Below are positions 8,881 through 17,005 of a stretch of 35,626 bases of DNA, one piece after another; within the stretch, counting starts at the first letter, position 1, and each line of letters begins with the position of its first letter. This stretch comes from Thermodesulfobacteriota bacterium (lineage in GTDB: Bacteria; Desulfobacterota; WTBG01; CAIYCZ01; CAIRTM01): contig JAOAHH010000092.1 of assembly GCA_026415325.1 (NCBI GenBank), forward strand, positions 1 through 35,626, read 5' to 3'. A program made the position numbers and the translations under genes. The notes beneath the pieces were generated by a model that saw nothing but the letters and a program-made list of their open reading frames with translations, made no database searches and had not been told where the DNA came from.

Positions 8881-8908
8881 ACTTTACGTGAATGAAGAAA
8901 AATGTCAA
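8881..8908 (-). promoter_or_regulatory. Sigma70-type promoter of the alpha/beta hydrolase
   Basis: On the minus strand TTGACA (8908-8903) is followed after 16 bases by TAAAGT (8886-8881). It lies within the 176-base divergent intergenic region 8849-9024. No equally good promoter, and no sigma54 GG-N10-GC element, is visible toward the plus-strand operon. Confidence 0.6.
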
Positions 8909-9024
8909 TACCATTTGCGGCTGATATATCAAGCTTCCATTTTTCGCCGGATCATGATAAGAAACCGAGCGACGAGAATGCTTTTGCCGTCTCTCCCGCA
9001 CCGTCTCCGCTGTGAGCACAGGAC

Positions 9025-9942
9025 ATGATCCGTTGCCGCTCAATCCCGATCTTTTGTGTGGTGGCATACTGCGCTGCTGCGTGCAGTGCCTTTTCGGCAG
9101 ATGTTGCCATCATCTCATCAAGCGACATCCTTCCCTACCAGACCTGTCGCGAGGGCATTCAGGAGCAGCTTGCCGATCTTTCGATTGTCACGGTAACTCT
9201 TGGTGAAGATATCGGGAAAGCCCAGGAGGTGCTCGGCGAGGTCAAACGACACCATCCGAAGGTTCTCATCGCAATCGGGCCGCAGGCAGCGTTTATGGTG
9301 GCACAAGAGCAGGCACCCTCGAGCACAAAGCTGTTCTGCATGGTACTGAATCCGCAGCGGGTCTTGGCAAAAGCAGGGCTTTTCCCCGGTATCAGTCTTA
9401 ATATCCCCCCTGCTCTGCAGATTACAACAATCAAGCAGTCGTTTCCTGCGCGCAGACGGATCGGCGTGTTCTATACCAAGATGATCAACCAGGAAACAAT
9501 TGATGCACTCAGTCGGGAAGCCACCGTGCATGGCTGTACGCTCGTCGGTATGCCCATTGCGTCGGCGCAGGATATACCCGGCATGCTTACCGCACGGGAA
9601 CCTGCGTTTGACGTGTTGCTTATTATTCCTGATGAAGCACTCGGTTCGACCAAAATTGTCGAGTATGTCATTAAAGAAGCGCTGCGGCGCAGCATACCGG
9701 TTGTCGGATATAACAGCTGGTTTGCAAAAAATGGTGCCGTGCTTTCCTTTGTCATCGATTACAAGGCGATCGGCAAGCAGACGGCAGCATGTGCCCGGCG
9801 ACTCCTGAGCGGTGCGGCATTGGATGGCATGATCATGCCGCCGGAACGTGTGCAGATCGTCATTGACCTTAAAACTGCTGAAAAGATCGGCGTTGCCGTA
9901 TCGCCCGATATGCTTAACCGAGCAGATGAGGTGCAGCGGTGA
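9025..9942 (+). CDS. Periplasmic substrate-binding protein, ABC_sub_bind (COG2984-like)
   Basis: The 305-residue protein starts with a signal peptide (IPIFCVVAYCAAACSAFSA, cleavage probably after the final Ala). It continues as a two-lobed binding protein: DVAIISSSDILPYQTCREGI, HHPKVLIAIGPQAA, LNPQRVLAKAG, IGVFYTKMINQETI, FDVLLIIPDEALGST and IPVVGYNSWFAKNGAVLSF. This pattern matches the family Pfam calls ABC_sub_bind, best known as periplasmic components of uncharacterised ABC systems. No permease or ATPase gene is nearby. Instead the stop overlaps the start of a sensor-kinase gene by one base. The likely role is to capture a ligand in the periplasm and present it to the kinase, or to hand on what the TonB receptor imports. 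The ligand is unknown. Confidence 0.85.
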   Translation: MIRCRSIPIFCVVAYCAAACSAFSADVAIISSSDILPYQTCREGIQEQLADLSIVTVTLGEDIGKAQEVLGEVKRHHPKVLIAIGPQAAFMVAQEQAPSSTKLFCMVLNPQRVLAKAGLFPGISLNIPPALQITTIKQSFPARRRIGVFYTKMINQETIDALSREATVHGCTLVGMPIASAQDIPGMLTAREPAFDVLLIIPDEALGSTKIVEYVIKEALRRSIPVVGYNSWFAKNGAVLSFVIDYKAIGKQTAACARRLLSGAALDGMIMPPERVQIVIDLKTAEKIGVAVSPDMLNRADEVQR

Positions 9943-11366
9943 TGAAGTGGGGCTTGAACCTTAAGTTTATTTGCTATACGGTATTTATTGTTGTCTTTAT
10001 TTCGCTGGTCTTCAGCGTGGTCTTCATCTTTCAGTCACGCGCTGCGCTCCTGCAGGAATTCAACAAGCGCGCTACCGCACTCGTGCAAAATCTTGCGTAT
10101 AATATCGAAGTTCCGCTGCTTATTGAGAATAGGGAGGCGCTGACAGAACTTGCACAGAATCTTTTGAAAGAAGAATCGGTCCAAGAAATTAAAATTTACA
10201 ACAAAGACAACGTCATCCTTTTATCGCTCGGTAAACACCGACGGCTCATGCCGTGGCATAAGGAGATCATCCGCGCACCAGTCTATTTTTCGCCTGAAGA
10301 GCAGCGTGGGCCGACAGAGGATATGCATCTGTTTTACGACGCCGAGGGCGTGGCGCACAACGTGCCCTCGGGCCCGATTATCGGGAGCATTGAGGTGCTG
10401 TTTTCTCGAGAAGGAATTATCCGGCGGCTGAATGCTATGCGGTGGTGGATTTTCGTTGCTGCCACGATCGCTGCATGTATCGGTGGCATTGCAGCACTCT
10501 ATTTTTCTCGTACCCTGATCCTGCCGATTCAGCGGCTTGCCCGAGGCACCCATGCGATCGCCCGCGGCAACTGGGACGAGCGACTGACCATTGGGCGACG
10601 CGACGAACTGGGGCAGCTTACCGAAGCCTTTAACATGATGGCAGCATCGCTCAAGGAACACAAAGCACAGCTTGAACACACTTACCGTGAACTTGCCCTG
10701 CGGGAAACGATGGCAGAAATAGGGAAGTTCTCAATGATTATCGCCCACGAACTCAAGAACCCTTTGGGGATTATTAAAGGAGCGGTGGATATTCTTGCCA
10801 AAAACAATATTTCGCCTCATATGAAGGAAACCATGATCGGCTATATTCGGGATGAAGTGCGACGGCTCAACAAACAGGTAGAAGATTTTCTGGCATTCGC
10901 CCGACCTGCGCCGCCCCAAAAGACCAAAACCGATATGAATGAGCTTGTCCGCACTGTTGCCATGCGCTCTGCCCTGAGCGACGAGGAGAAGACCCGCATC
11001 GGGCTAGAACTAAAGCTGTGTCCCCGTGCCGAAGTGGTGGTTGACGAGAACCAGATGTATCAGGTTCTCTTGAATCTGATCACCAATGCAGTGCAAGCGA
11101 TCAACGGCACCGGCACGATTACCATGAAAACCACGTGCGAACACGGCACCGTTGTTGTCACGATCGAAGACACCGGCTGTGGAATTTCGCCCGATATCAA
11201 AGAGAAAATCTTTGAGCCCTTTTTTACCACGAAGTCACAAGGCACCGGGCTTGGCCTTGCCATTGTCAAAAAATTTATTGAAAGCAACGGCGGCACGGTG
11301 ACAATAACCGACCGAGCCGGCGGCGGGACTTGCGTGCGCCTTACTTTGCCGGTTGCCCATGTATAA
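9942..11366 (+). CDS. Membrane sensor histidine kinase
   Basis: Order of parts: TM1 at about residues 10-30, a periplasmic sensor of about 135 residues (NLAYNIEVPLLIENREALTEL, CHASE8-like in appearance), TM2 at about 167-188, HAMP (LPIQRLARGTHAIARGNWDERL), a DHp helix with phospho-acceptor His269 (IIAHELKNPLG), then the ATPase domain. The ATPase shows an N box (QVLLNLITNAVQAI), a G1 box (VEDTGCGI shape, IEDTGCGIS) and a G2 box (TKSQGTGLGLAI). The ATG at 9942 shares its first base with the preceding stop; a GTG at 9939 is an alternative. It belongs to the NtrB/ZraS-like class that pairs with sigma54 activators, and such a regulator follows directly. Confidence 0.93.
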   Translation: MKWGLNLKFICYTVFIVVFISLVFSVVFIFQSRAALLQEFNKRATALVQNLAYNIEVPLLIENREALTELAQNLLKEESVQEIKIYNKDNVILLSLGKHRRLMPWHKEIIRAPVYFSPEEQRGPTEDMHLFYDAEGVAHNVPSGPIIGSIEVLFSREGIIRRLNAMRWWIFVAATIAACIGGIAALYFSRTLILPIQRLARGTHAIARGNWDERLTIGRRDELGQLTEAFNMMAASLKEHKAQLEHTYRELALRETMAEIGKFSMIIAHELKNPLGIIKGAVDILAKNNISPHMKETMIGYIRDEVRRLNKQVEDFLAFARPAPPQKTKTDMNELVRTVAMRSALSDEEKTRIGLELKLCPRAEVVVDENQMYQVLLNLITNAVQAINGTGTITMKTTCEHGTVVVTIEDTGCGISPDIKEKIFEPFFTTKSQGTGLGLAIVKKFIESNGGTVTITDRAGGGTCVRLTLPVAHV

Positions 11367-11376
11367 GGAGCATATT

Positions 11377-12741
11377 ATGCACCGTATTCTTATTGTCGAC
11401 GATGAGCAACGGATGCGCCATATCCTTCAGATCATGCTTGAACGGCGCGGCTATATAACCGATCAGGCTGCAACCGCAGAAGAGGCATTGCAGCTGCTCA
11501 CCACCTATCAATATTCCATGGTGATCACCGATCTCAAGATGCCAGGAAAGGACGGCATGGAGCTCATCCGCGAAATTAAAAAGATAGATCCCGATTATCC
11601 GGTCATTGTTTTGACGGCATACGGATCGATTGAATCAGCGGTTGAAGCTATGCGTGCAGGCGCCATTGACTATATTACCAAACCGTTTGAAGAAGAGAAG
11701 ATCATGATGACAGTCGAGCGGTCTGCTCGTTTTTCCGAACTTGTTCAGGAACGGCGCATCCGACGAGAGGAGCTTGCAGAGTTTTTTGAATTTCAGAACA
11801 TTGTGGCAGAGTCACAGCAGATGTTGCAGATTCTCAAACAGGCAGCCATGGTTGCCCGCAGCCCCAATACAACCGTTTTGCTTCTTGGCGAAAGCGGAAC
11901 CGGCAAAGAACTGCTCGCCCGTGCCATCCACTATAACAGCAGCCGGTCTTCGAAGAAATTTCTTGCCATCAATTGTGCTGCTATCACGCCAACGCTTATT
12001 GAAAGCGAGCTGTTCGGGCATGAAAAAGGCGCCTTTACCGGGGCCGATAAGGCAAAACCGGGAAAACTTGAGCTTGCCAACGAGGGGACGGTTTTTTTGG
12101 ATGAGGTTGGAGATCTGACGCTCGATGCCCAGGCAAAGCTTTTGCGATTTCTGCAGGAACGTGAATTTGAGCGCGTCGGCGGGACCACAACCATTCAGGC
12201 GGATGTGCGGGTCATCGGTGCGACCAATAAAGATTTAAAGGAACTCACAGCGCGCGGTTTATTCCGAGAGGATTTATACTATCGGCTCAATGTTTTTCCA
12301 TTGCATTTGCCACCGCTGCGGGAACGCCGCGCCGACATTATTCCGCTTGCCATGTTTTTTCTCAGAAAAAGCGCAGCAGCCATGGGCAAGTATGATCCCC
12401 GGATCAGCGACGATGCAACACAAATACTGCTGCGGTATCCGTGGCCGGGCAATGTGCGGGAGCTTCAAAATGCGATTGAACGGGCTGTCATCTTGTCTCC
12501 GGACGGCACCATACGGCCTGAACAGCTTTCGTTTCTTGCGCCGCACCGGGTGCAACTGCAGCCCGTGGTAGAATCGTTTACCTTACCGGCATCCGGCATT
12601 AGCCTTGAGCAGCTTGAAATTGATTTGGTGCGCCAATCGTTGGAGGCTGCGGGAAACAACCAGTCCGAAGCGGCACGGTTGCTGGGACTGTCGCGAGGTA
12701 AATTTCGCAGTCTTTTAAAACGTTTGCGAGGTTCATCATGA
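11377..12741 (+). CDS. Sigma54-dependent NtrC-family response regulator
   Basis: The ATG at 11377 follows AAGGAG and gives 454 residues beginning MHRILIVDDE. The receiver domain carries the phospho-acceptor D52 in VITDLKMPG. The AAA+ domain has Walker A GESGTGKE (171-178), the sigma54-contact loop GAFTGA (218-223), and Walker B VFLDEVGDL. The C-terminus is a Fis-type helix-turn-helix (NNQSEAARLLGLSRGKFRSLLKRL shape). Phosphorylation by the adjacent kinase should let it activate sigma54 promoters. I find no convincing -24/-12 element within the window, so its targets, possibly including its own operon, are unknown. The stop overlaps the TonB-receptor start by the four bases ATGA. Confidence 0.95.
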   Translation: MHRILIVDDEQRMRHILQIMLERRGYITDQAATAEEALQLLTTYQYSMVITDLKMPGKDGMELIREIKKIDPDYPVIVLTAYGSIESAVEAMRAGAIDYITKPFEEEKIMMTVERSARFSELVQERRIRREELAEFFEFQNIVAESQQMLQILKQAAMVARSPNTTVLLLGESGTGKELLARAIHYNSSRSSKKFLAINCAAITPTLIESELFGHEKGAFTGADKAKPGKLELANEGTVFLDEVGDLTLDAQAKLLRFLQEREFERVGGTTTIQADVRVIGATNKDLKELTARGLFREDLYYRLNVFPLHLPPLRERRADIIPLAMFFLRKSAAAMGKYDPRISDDATQILLRYPWPGNVRELQNAIERAVILSPDGTIRPEQLSFLAPHRVQLQPVVESFTLPASGISLEQLEIDLVRQSLEAAGNNQSEAARLLGLSRGKFRSLLKRLRGSS

Positions 12742-14672
12742 CTACTGAAGCATATCGATCCGGCATAGCCGGGATCGTGCTGTGGTGCCTAACCAGCATC
12801 GTTCCCTGCGCTGCACAAGAGCTGCCGGCTTTTGATGAAACCGGTCTTATGTTTATGGGCGAAGAACTGTATACGGTAACCATTGCATCGCGCAAAGCAG
12901 AGCCACTGCAGCGCGCACCTGCCGCTGTGACCGTCATTCAGGGCGAAGAACTGAAAAAGTATAAAACCCTTGCCGACGTTCTGCAACGTGTTCCGGGCGT
13001 GTTTATTGATCGCAACGAGCTCAAAGAGCGTATTTATATGCGCGGTGTTCCGGACTCGTTTCTGGTCATGATGGACGGGGTTCCGTTTTCAAGCGATGCC
13101 TCCACAATTGATTATCCGCGCGGCAGGGAATTGTCGCTGGAGTATATCGAAAAAATAGAGATCGTCCGCGGTCCGGGATCGGCGCTGTGGGGACCGGATG
13201 CGTTTTCTGGCATCATCAATCTTGTGCCGGTCCGGGGCGAACGTATCCGCGGGGTTGCGATCACGGGTGATGTGGGCAGTGACAATACCCGCGGCTCTTC
13301 GGTGCAAGCAGGGTTTGCGCGCAGCGGTTGGGACGGGTATGTATTCGGATCCGCTGTGCAGACCGAGGGTTTTGAACATGATATGCATGTGGGGGAAAAA
13401 CGGAAAGATGATCACTTCGGCGAACTCTACGGCAGAATCAGCTATAAAGATGTTTTTGAACTCTCCGGCAGGTATTCCCAATACCGTGATTATTACACCG
13501 ACCGGGTTTTTGCGCTGCAGGGGTCGGAGTTCAAGCCGTTTTCATTTGTACAGGCCACGCTCAATCGATCGTTTGCTGCAGGGGCTTTATCGCTGCAGGG
13601 GTGGTATCAAAACTTCGACAGTTTTGAGGATTATGGAGATACGCGCTTTGAGCAGGAAAATGATCAGTGGGGCGCGGAGGTGAAGTACGACCGCACGTTG
13701 TTTCGCAGCCACTTTGCCACGCTTGGCGCATCGTTTCGTTACAACGACGGCACCAGGACAACGCTGCGGCACCTGGGCGTGCACTATGACTATTTCCCTC
13801 GCTACGACACGCATCTTATTTCGTTCTATGTGCAGGATAAATGGAAGCTCACCGAGTCGTTTGAGGCAACGGTGGGGCTCCGCTATGACAACCACAGCGA
13901 ATACCGGCGCCGATTCAGTCCGCGCATTGGCTGTAACTATGCTTTCTGGAACGGTTTTAACGTCAAACTCCTGTATGGCCGCGCATTCAGAACCCCGACG
14001 CTTGCGGTTGTCATAGAAAATCCCGGATTGCGGCCAGAACAGATTGACAGTTATGAAATCGAACTCGGATACCATAGAGGGAATGCTTTTGGTATCGCGC
14101 TGAACTATTTCTATAATGATCTCAAAGATATTATTGAGCGAAATGCAGCGGGCGCAATCGCCAACAGAAAAGACGAGAACATTAAAGGGGTCGAGGCTGC
14201 ACTGCACTGGCAGCCTCACCGGTCATTCGCGTTTTTTGCGACCTATGCACACCTGTTCGGGAGCAGGCAAAAAGGGACAAAACTGATACAGGCCGTCCCC
14301 AAGCCTGACGATCCGAGTCAAACCGTGGAAAGCACGTTGGAAAGTTTTTACAATGTTGCTCCTGATAATGTGTTTACCTTTGGAATAGACTATTCGTTTC
14401 TTCAACATGTAAAACTAAGCGGCGAGATGCATGTTGTCGATGAACGAAAGCTGATGCGGGGGGAAGCGCAGGAGGGAATAGGACGGCGGCGGCTTGGAGG
14501 CTATACAACCTTTGATGCGACCCTTTCCGTCAAGGATGTGCCGCTCAGGCATCTTGAGCTTGCCGTGAAGATAAAGAACATAACCGATAAGCACTACTCA
14601 ACCCGCGGAGTATTCGGTCTCGTCGACGGAGAAGGCTGTACCGTGCTTTGGACGCTCCGGTATCGATTTTGA
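12738..14672 (+). CDS. TonB-dependent outer-membrane receptor
   Basis: The 644-residue protein has a signal peptide (IAGIVLWCLTSIVPCAAQ), a short N-terminal stretch with a possible TonB box (LYTVTIASRK), and a plug domain (AAVTVIQGEELKKYKTLADVLQRVPGV, IYMRGVPDSFLVMMDGVPF, IEIVRGPGSALWGPDAFSGIINL). A beta barrel follows, including FNVKLLYGRAFRTPTL and LRPEQIDSYEIELGY. It ends in Phe (TLRYRF), the usual signal for outer-membrane insertion. It imports a ligand using energy from TonB/ExbBD, none of which are encoded here. Cotranscription with a two-component system and a binding protein implies ligand-responsive expression. The substrate class (siderophore, haem, cobalamin or other) cannot be read from the sequence. 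Confidence 0.95.
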   Translation: MTTEAYRSGIAGIVLWCLTSIVPCAAQELPAFDETGLMFMGEELYTVTIASRKAEPLQRAPAAVTVIQGEELKKYKTLADVLQRVPGVFIDRNELKERIYMRGVPDSFLVMMDGVPFSSDASTIDYPRGRELSLEYIEKIEIVRGPGSALWGPDAFSGIINLVPVRGERIRGVAITGDVGSDNTRGSSVQAGFARSGWDGYVFGSAVQTEGFEHDMHVGEKRKDDHFGELYGRISYKDVFELSGRYSQYRDYYTDRVFALQGSEFKPFSFVQATLNRSFAAGALSLQGWYQNFDSFEDYGDTRFEQENDQWGAEVKYDRTLFRSHFATLGASFRYNDGTRTTLRHLGVHYDYFPRYDTHLISFYVQDKWKLTESFEATVGLRYDNHSEYRRRFSPRIGCNYAFWNGFNVKLLYGRAFRTPTLAVVIENPGLRPEQIDSYEIELGYHRGNAFGIALNYFYNDLKDIIERNAAGAIANRKDENIKGVEAALHWQPHRSFAFFATYAHLFGSRQKGTKLIQAVPKPDDPSQTVESTLESFYNVAPDNVFTFGIDYSFLQHVKLSGEMHVVDERKLMRGEAQEGIGRRRLGGYTTFDATLSVKDVPLRHLELAVKIKNITDKHYSTRGVFGLVDGEGCTVLWTLRYRF

Positions 14673-14700
14673 CACGGAGCGCGTTGCACGGGAGAAGGTG

Positions 14701-15459
14701 ATGAAAAAAATCCCTTACTCTGGCATGCGGAGCAGTATCGGTCAGTATGTGCGCATGGCAAGCCGCATCAATCCAGTGCACATGAGCACCGAGGTGTGTG
14801 CGCGTGGCCTGAAAACTTTCTGTGAACAGCGCCGCATGACGCTGACGCCGCTTTTGATGAAGGTTATTGCCGACGCCGCCTTGGAATATCCTCTGATGCG
14901 GGCACTGCTTGCCCGGGACGCGCTTGGCAGAAAACGGATCTATATCCCAGAAGGTGTTTCCATTGCTGTTGCCGTAGAAAAGGAATACCGTGGTGAGGTA
15001 TTTGTGATGACGCCGGTAGTTTTTTCTGTCGAACGCAAGCCGCTTGCCACCATCAGTGCAGAGCTTGAAGATCTTGCCCGCCGACCCTTTCAGACCATGC
15101 CCGACATCAGCGCACGGCGACTGCTGAATGTTCTTCCTGCGTTTCTGCAGTATGCCGTGATGCGATGCATCAGTCAATCAGCACCGCTTGCAGAACGGTT
15201 TTTCGGATCGATCGGTATCAGCAATATCGGCAAGTACGGCATAACCCAGTTTGCGCCGGTGTGGGTCAATACGGTGGTGTTTGGCGTAGGGGGGATATTC
15301 GATAAGCCGGTTGTTGATAACGGTCAGGTGGTTGTTGCACCAGTTTTACATCTGAGCCTTTCCTTTAATCATTCTGTTATTGACGGTGCATGTGCAGGAA
15401 GAATGCTGGCAGCGGTGCGCCGGCGCATTGAAGATCAATCCTATCACCATTTTACTTAA
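14701..15459 (+). CDS. Stand-alone E2-type (2-oxoacid dehydrogenase) acyltransferase domain
   Basis: The protein of about 252 residues matches only the catalytic domain of dihydrolipoyl acyltransferases. It begins IPYSGMRSSIGQYVRMA, corresponding to the usual I/L-x-G-M-R-x-x-I entry, and contains MSTEV, LTPLLMKVIADAALEYP, GVSIAVAVE, GSIGISNIGKYG and the active-site segment FNHSVIDGACAG. The catalytic His and Asp of the canonical DHRxxDG are kept, but the first Asp is Asn. No lipoyl domain or E1/E3-binding domain precedes it, and no E1 or E3 genes are nearby. It may therefore act as a CAT-like acyltransferase on a small molecule. The start at 14701 follows GGAGAAGG. It lies 28 bases after the TonB receptor and is likely in that operon. 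Confidence 0.85.
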   Translation: MKKIPYSGMRSSIGQYVRMASRINPVHMSTEVCARGLKTFCEQRRMTLTPLLMKVIADAALEYPLMRALLARDALGRKRIYIPEGVSIAVAVEKEYRGEVFVMTPVVFSVERKPLATISAELEDLARRPFQTMPDISARRLLNVLPAFLQYAVMRCISQSAPLAERFFGSIGISNIGKYGITQFAPVWVNTVVFGVGGIFDKPVVDNGQVVVAPVLHLSLSFNHSVIDGACAGRMLAAVRRRIEDQSYHHFT

Positions 15460-15495
15460 GCCTCGACTTTTACGGCACGACAGACAAAACCCCGT

Positions 15496-16995
15496 TTATC
15501 GTCGGAGCGACATTTTCCAGATCCATCCCCACACCATCCACATCAACAAAAGCGGCACTATGCTTGCAATGTGATGGGGGAACAGAATCTCACCGAGATT
15601 AAAAGAATTGAAATTGTCCGTCCATCGGGTGATGTCTTTGAGCGTATCAATGCTCTGGCGCATATGGAAATGTGACAAGGGAACCGGATTGATCGATACT
15701 TTCCCCTCTCTGAGACTTTTCAGGATCGCATCGGTAAGCGGATGCCGGATCTCCGCGGGTATCTCATTGCCGACAATTGTAATGGCAAGGTTGATACCGA
15801 CAGAAACGGCAGTGACGATGAAAAAAGTCTTCGGAAAACGCTGTGCGGCAAAAACTGTAAGCATGAACATAAACGGAAAGGCAGGTACAAGATACCGCGG
15901 CCCGACACTTGACCCTCCATGCCACGCATAAAATCCGGCAATATAGAGCAGGAACAGCATTGAGATACCAGTAAGCACTATCGCCTCGGCCTGCCAGCGC
16001 CGCTGCTTAAGCAGGAGTATAACACCGGGCAGCGCCATCAGATAAACGGGTGAGGAAACCAGAAGCCCACGATATGGAAGCACGAGCAACCCGAGGATGT
16101 TCTCAAGGCGTGGCCAGCCGAACAATTTACCGTTGATCCGCACCATAACCATATCATTTGCATAGTCATAGCTTGAACTCAGCGGGCTGCCAAAACATAC
16201 GGTATTATACCAACACTGGAGTAACCCAGCCGGTATGCACCCGAGTATGAATAACGGCAGTGCTCGTCGTCCTGATGCACAGGTGCCCAGATACACGGCA
16301 ACAGCAGCAAGCATCAGAATGGTTGATGGCTCTATCAGTACGGCAAGCGATGCCGCAACGCCGGCGCCACCTGCTGCCAGGCGCGGATTACGAGCAGAGC
16401 CGTGCCTGAGGTGCATGGCGGCAGCAAAGGAAAGAAAGGAGAACGCAGCCGCCGGCACGTGAGAATAGAAGGTTGTGCTGTAGGAAAAAAGCAGTGTTCC
16501 CAGACCGCAGGCAAGCGTTGCAATGAGTGCAGGATACACGTGGAAAGAAAAAAATAATGTCAACAGATGAAATAAGGTCAGACAGAGCATAACGCCGCAG
16601 AGCCCTACCGTACAGACGGTACTAATATAGGTGCTTATCAAGACCTGCCGCGGTTCGTCGTCGGGGAAGAGGTGGCCGGAAACATATTCTGCTGCAGCAT
16701 ACGGGAAGAGGGCGAGGAAAGAAAGTCCGGGGGATTTATTGCTGTAGTATCTACCGTTGTAATACGACCAGTCGCCGGTGTTGACAAAGGGGAAATAGGG
16801 ATCGTGGGCATCTTCACGATAGGGATCGATACTGAAGGTGCGATGATGCAGGATTGCTCGAATCAGGCATATGCGGCCATTCTGGTTCCAGCCGCCGCCC
16901 TGAAAAAAATATGCATAGGTAACAAAAAACAAAACAGCAAGCAGCACATAATGTCGCGTTAAAGGGGTGGACGCGTTGTGTGCTGCCAGTGCCAT
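15496..16995 (-). CDS. Multi-pass membrane protein, GT39/PMT-like glycosyltransferase candidate
   Basis: About 500 residues with roughly eleven predicted membrane segments. The large first loop is rich in aromatic and acidic residues (SIDPYREDAHDPYFPF, WSYYNGRYYSNKSPGLSFLA). The SNKSPGLSFLA segment and that loop are typical of GT-C fold transferases that use polyprenyl-linked sugars. A later segment, GPRYLVPAFPFMFM, is also common in these families. I place the start at ATG 16995, 10 bases after the gspD stop; a GTG at 17037 overlapping gspD is the alternative. Neither has a clear Shine-Dalgarno. Position as the last gene of the gsp block suggests a link to secreted or surface glycoproteins, but that is inference. 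Confidence 0.72.
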   Translation of the reverse strand: MALAAHNASTPLTRHYVLLAVLFFVTYAYFFQGGGWNQNGRICLIRAILHHRTFSIDPYREDAHDPYFPFVNTGDWSYYNGRYYSNKSPGLSFLALFPYAAAEYVSGHLFPDDEPRQVLISTYISTVCTVGLCGVMLCLTLFHLLTLFFSFHVYPALIATLACGLGTLLFSYSTTFYSHVPAAAFSFLSFAAAMHLRHGSARNPRLAAGGAGVAASLAVLIEPSTILMLAAVAVYLGTCASGRRALPLFILGCIPAGLLQCWYNTVCFGSPLSSSYDYANDMVMVRINGKLFGWPRLENILGLLVLPYRGLLVSSPVYLMALPGVILLLKQRRWQAEAIVLTGISMLFLLYIAGFYAWHGGSSVGPRYLVPAFPFMFMLTVFAAQRFPKTFFIVTAVSVGINLAITIVGNEIPAEIRHPLTDAILKSLREGKVSINPVPLSHFHMRQSIDTLKDITRWTDNFNSFNLGEILFPHHIASIVPLLLMWMVWGWIWKMSLRR

Positions 16996-17005
16996 TGCGG
17001 GAGGT

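Noticed and set aside
8849-9024. Sigma54 promoter for the signalling and TonB operon
   Set aside because: I found no GG-N10-GC element in this region on the plus strand.
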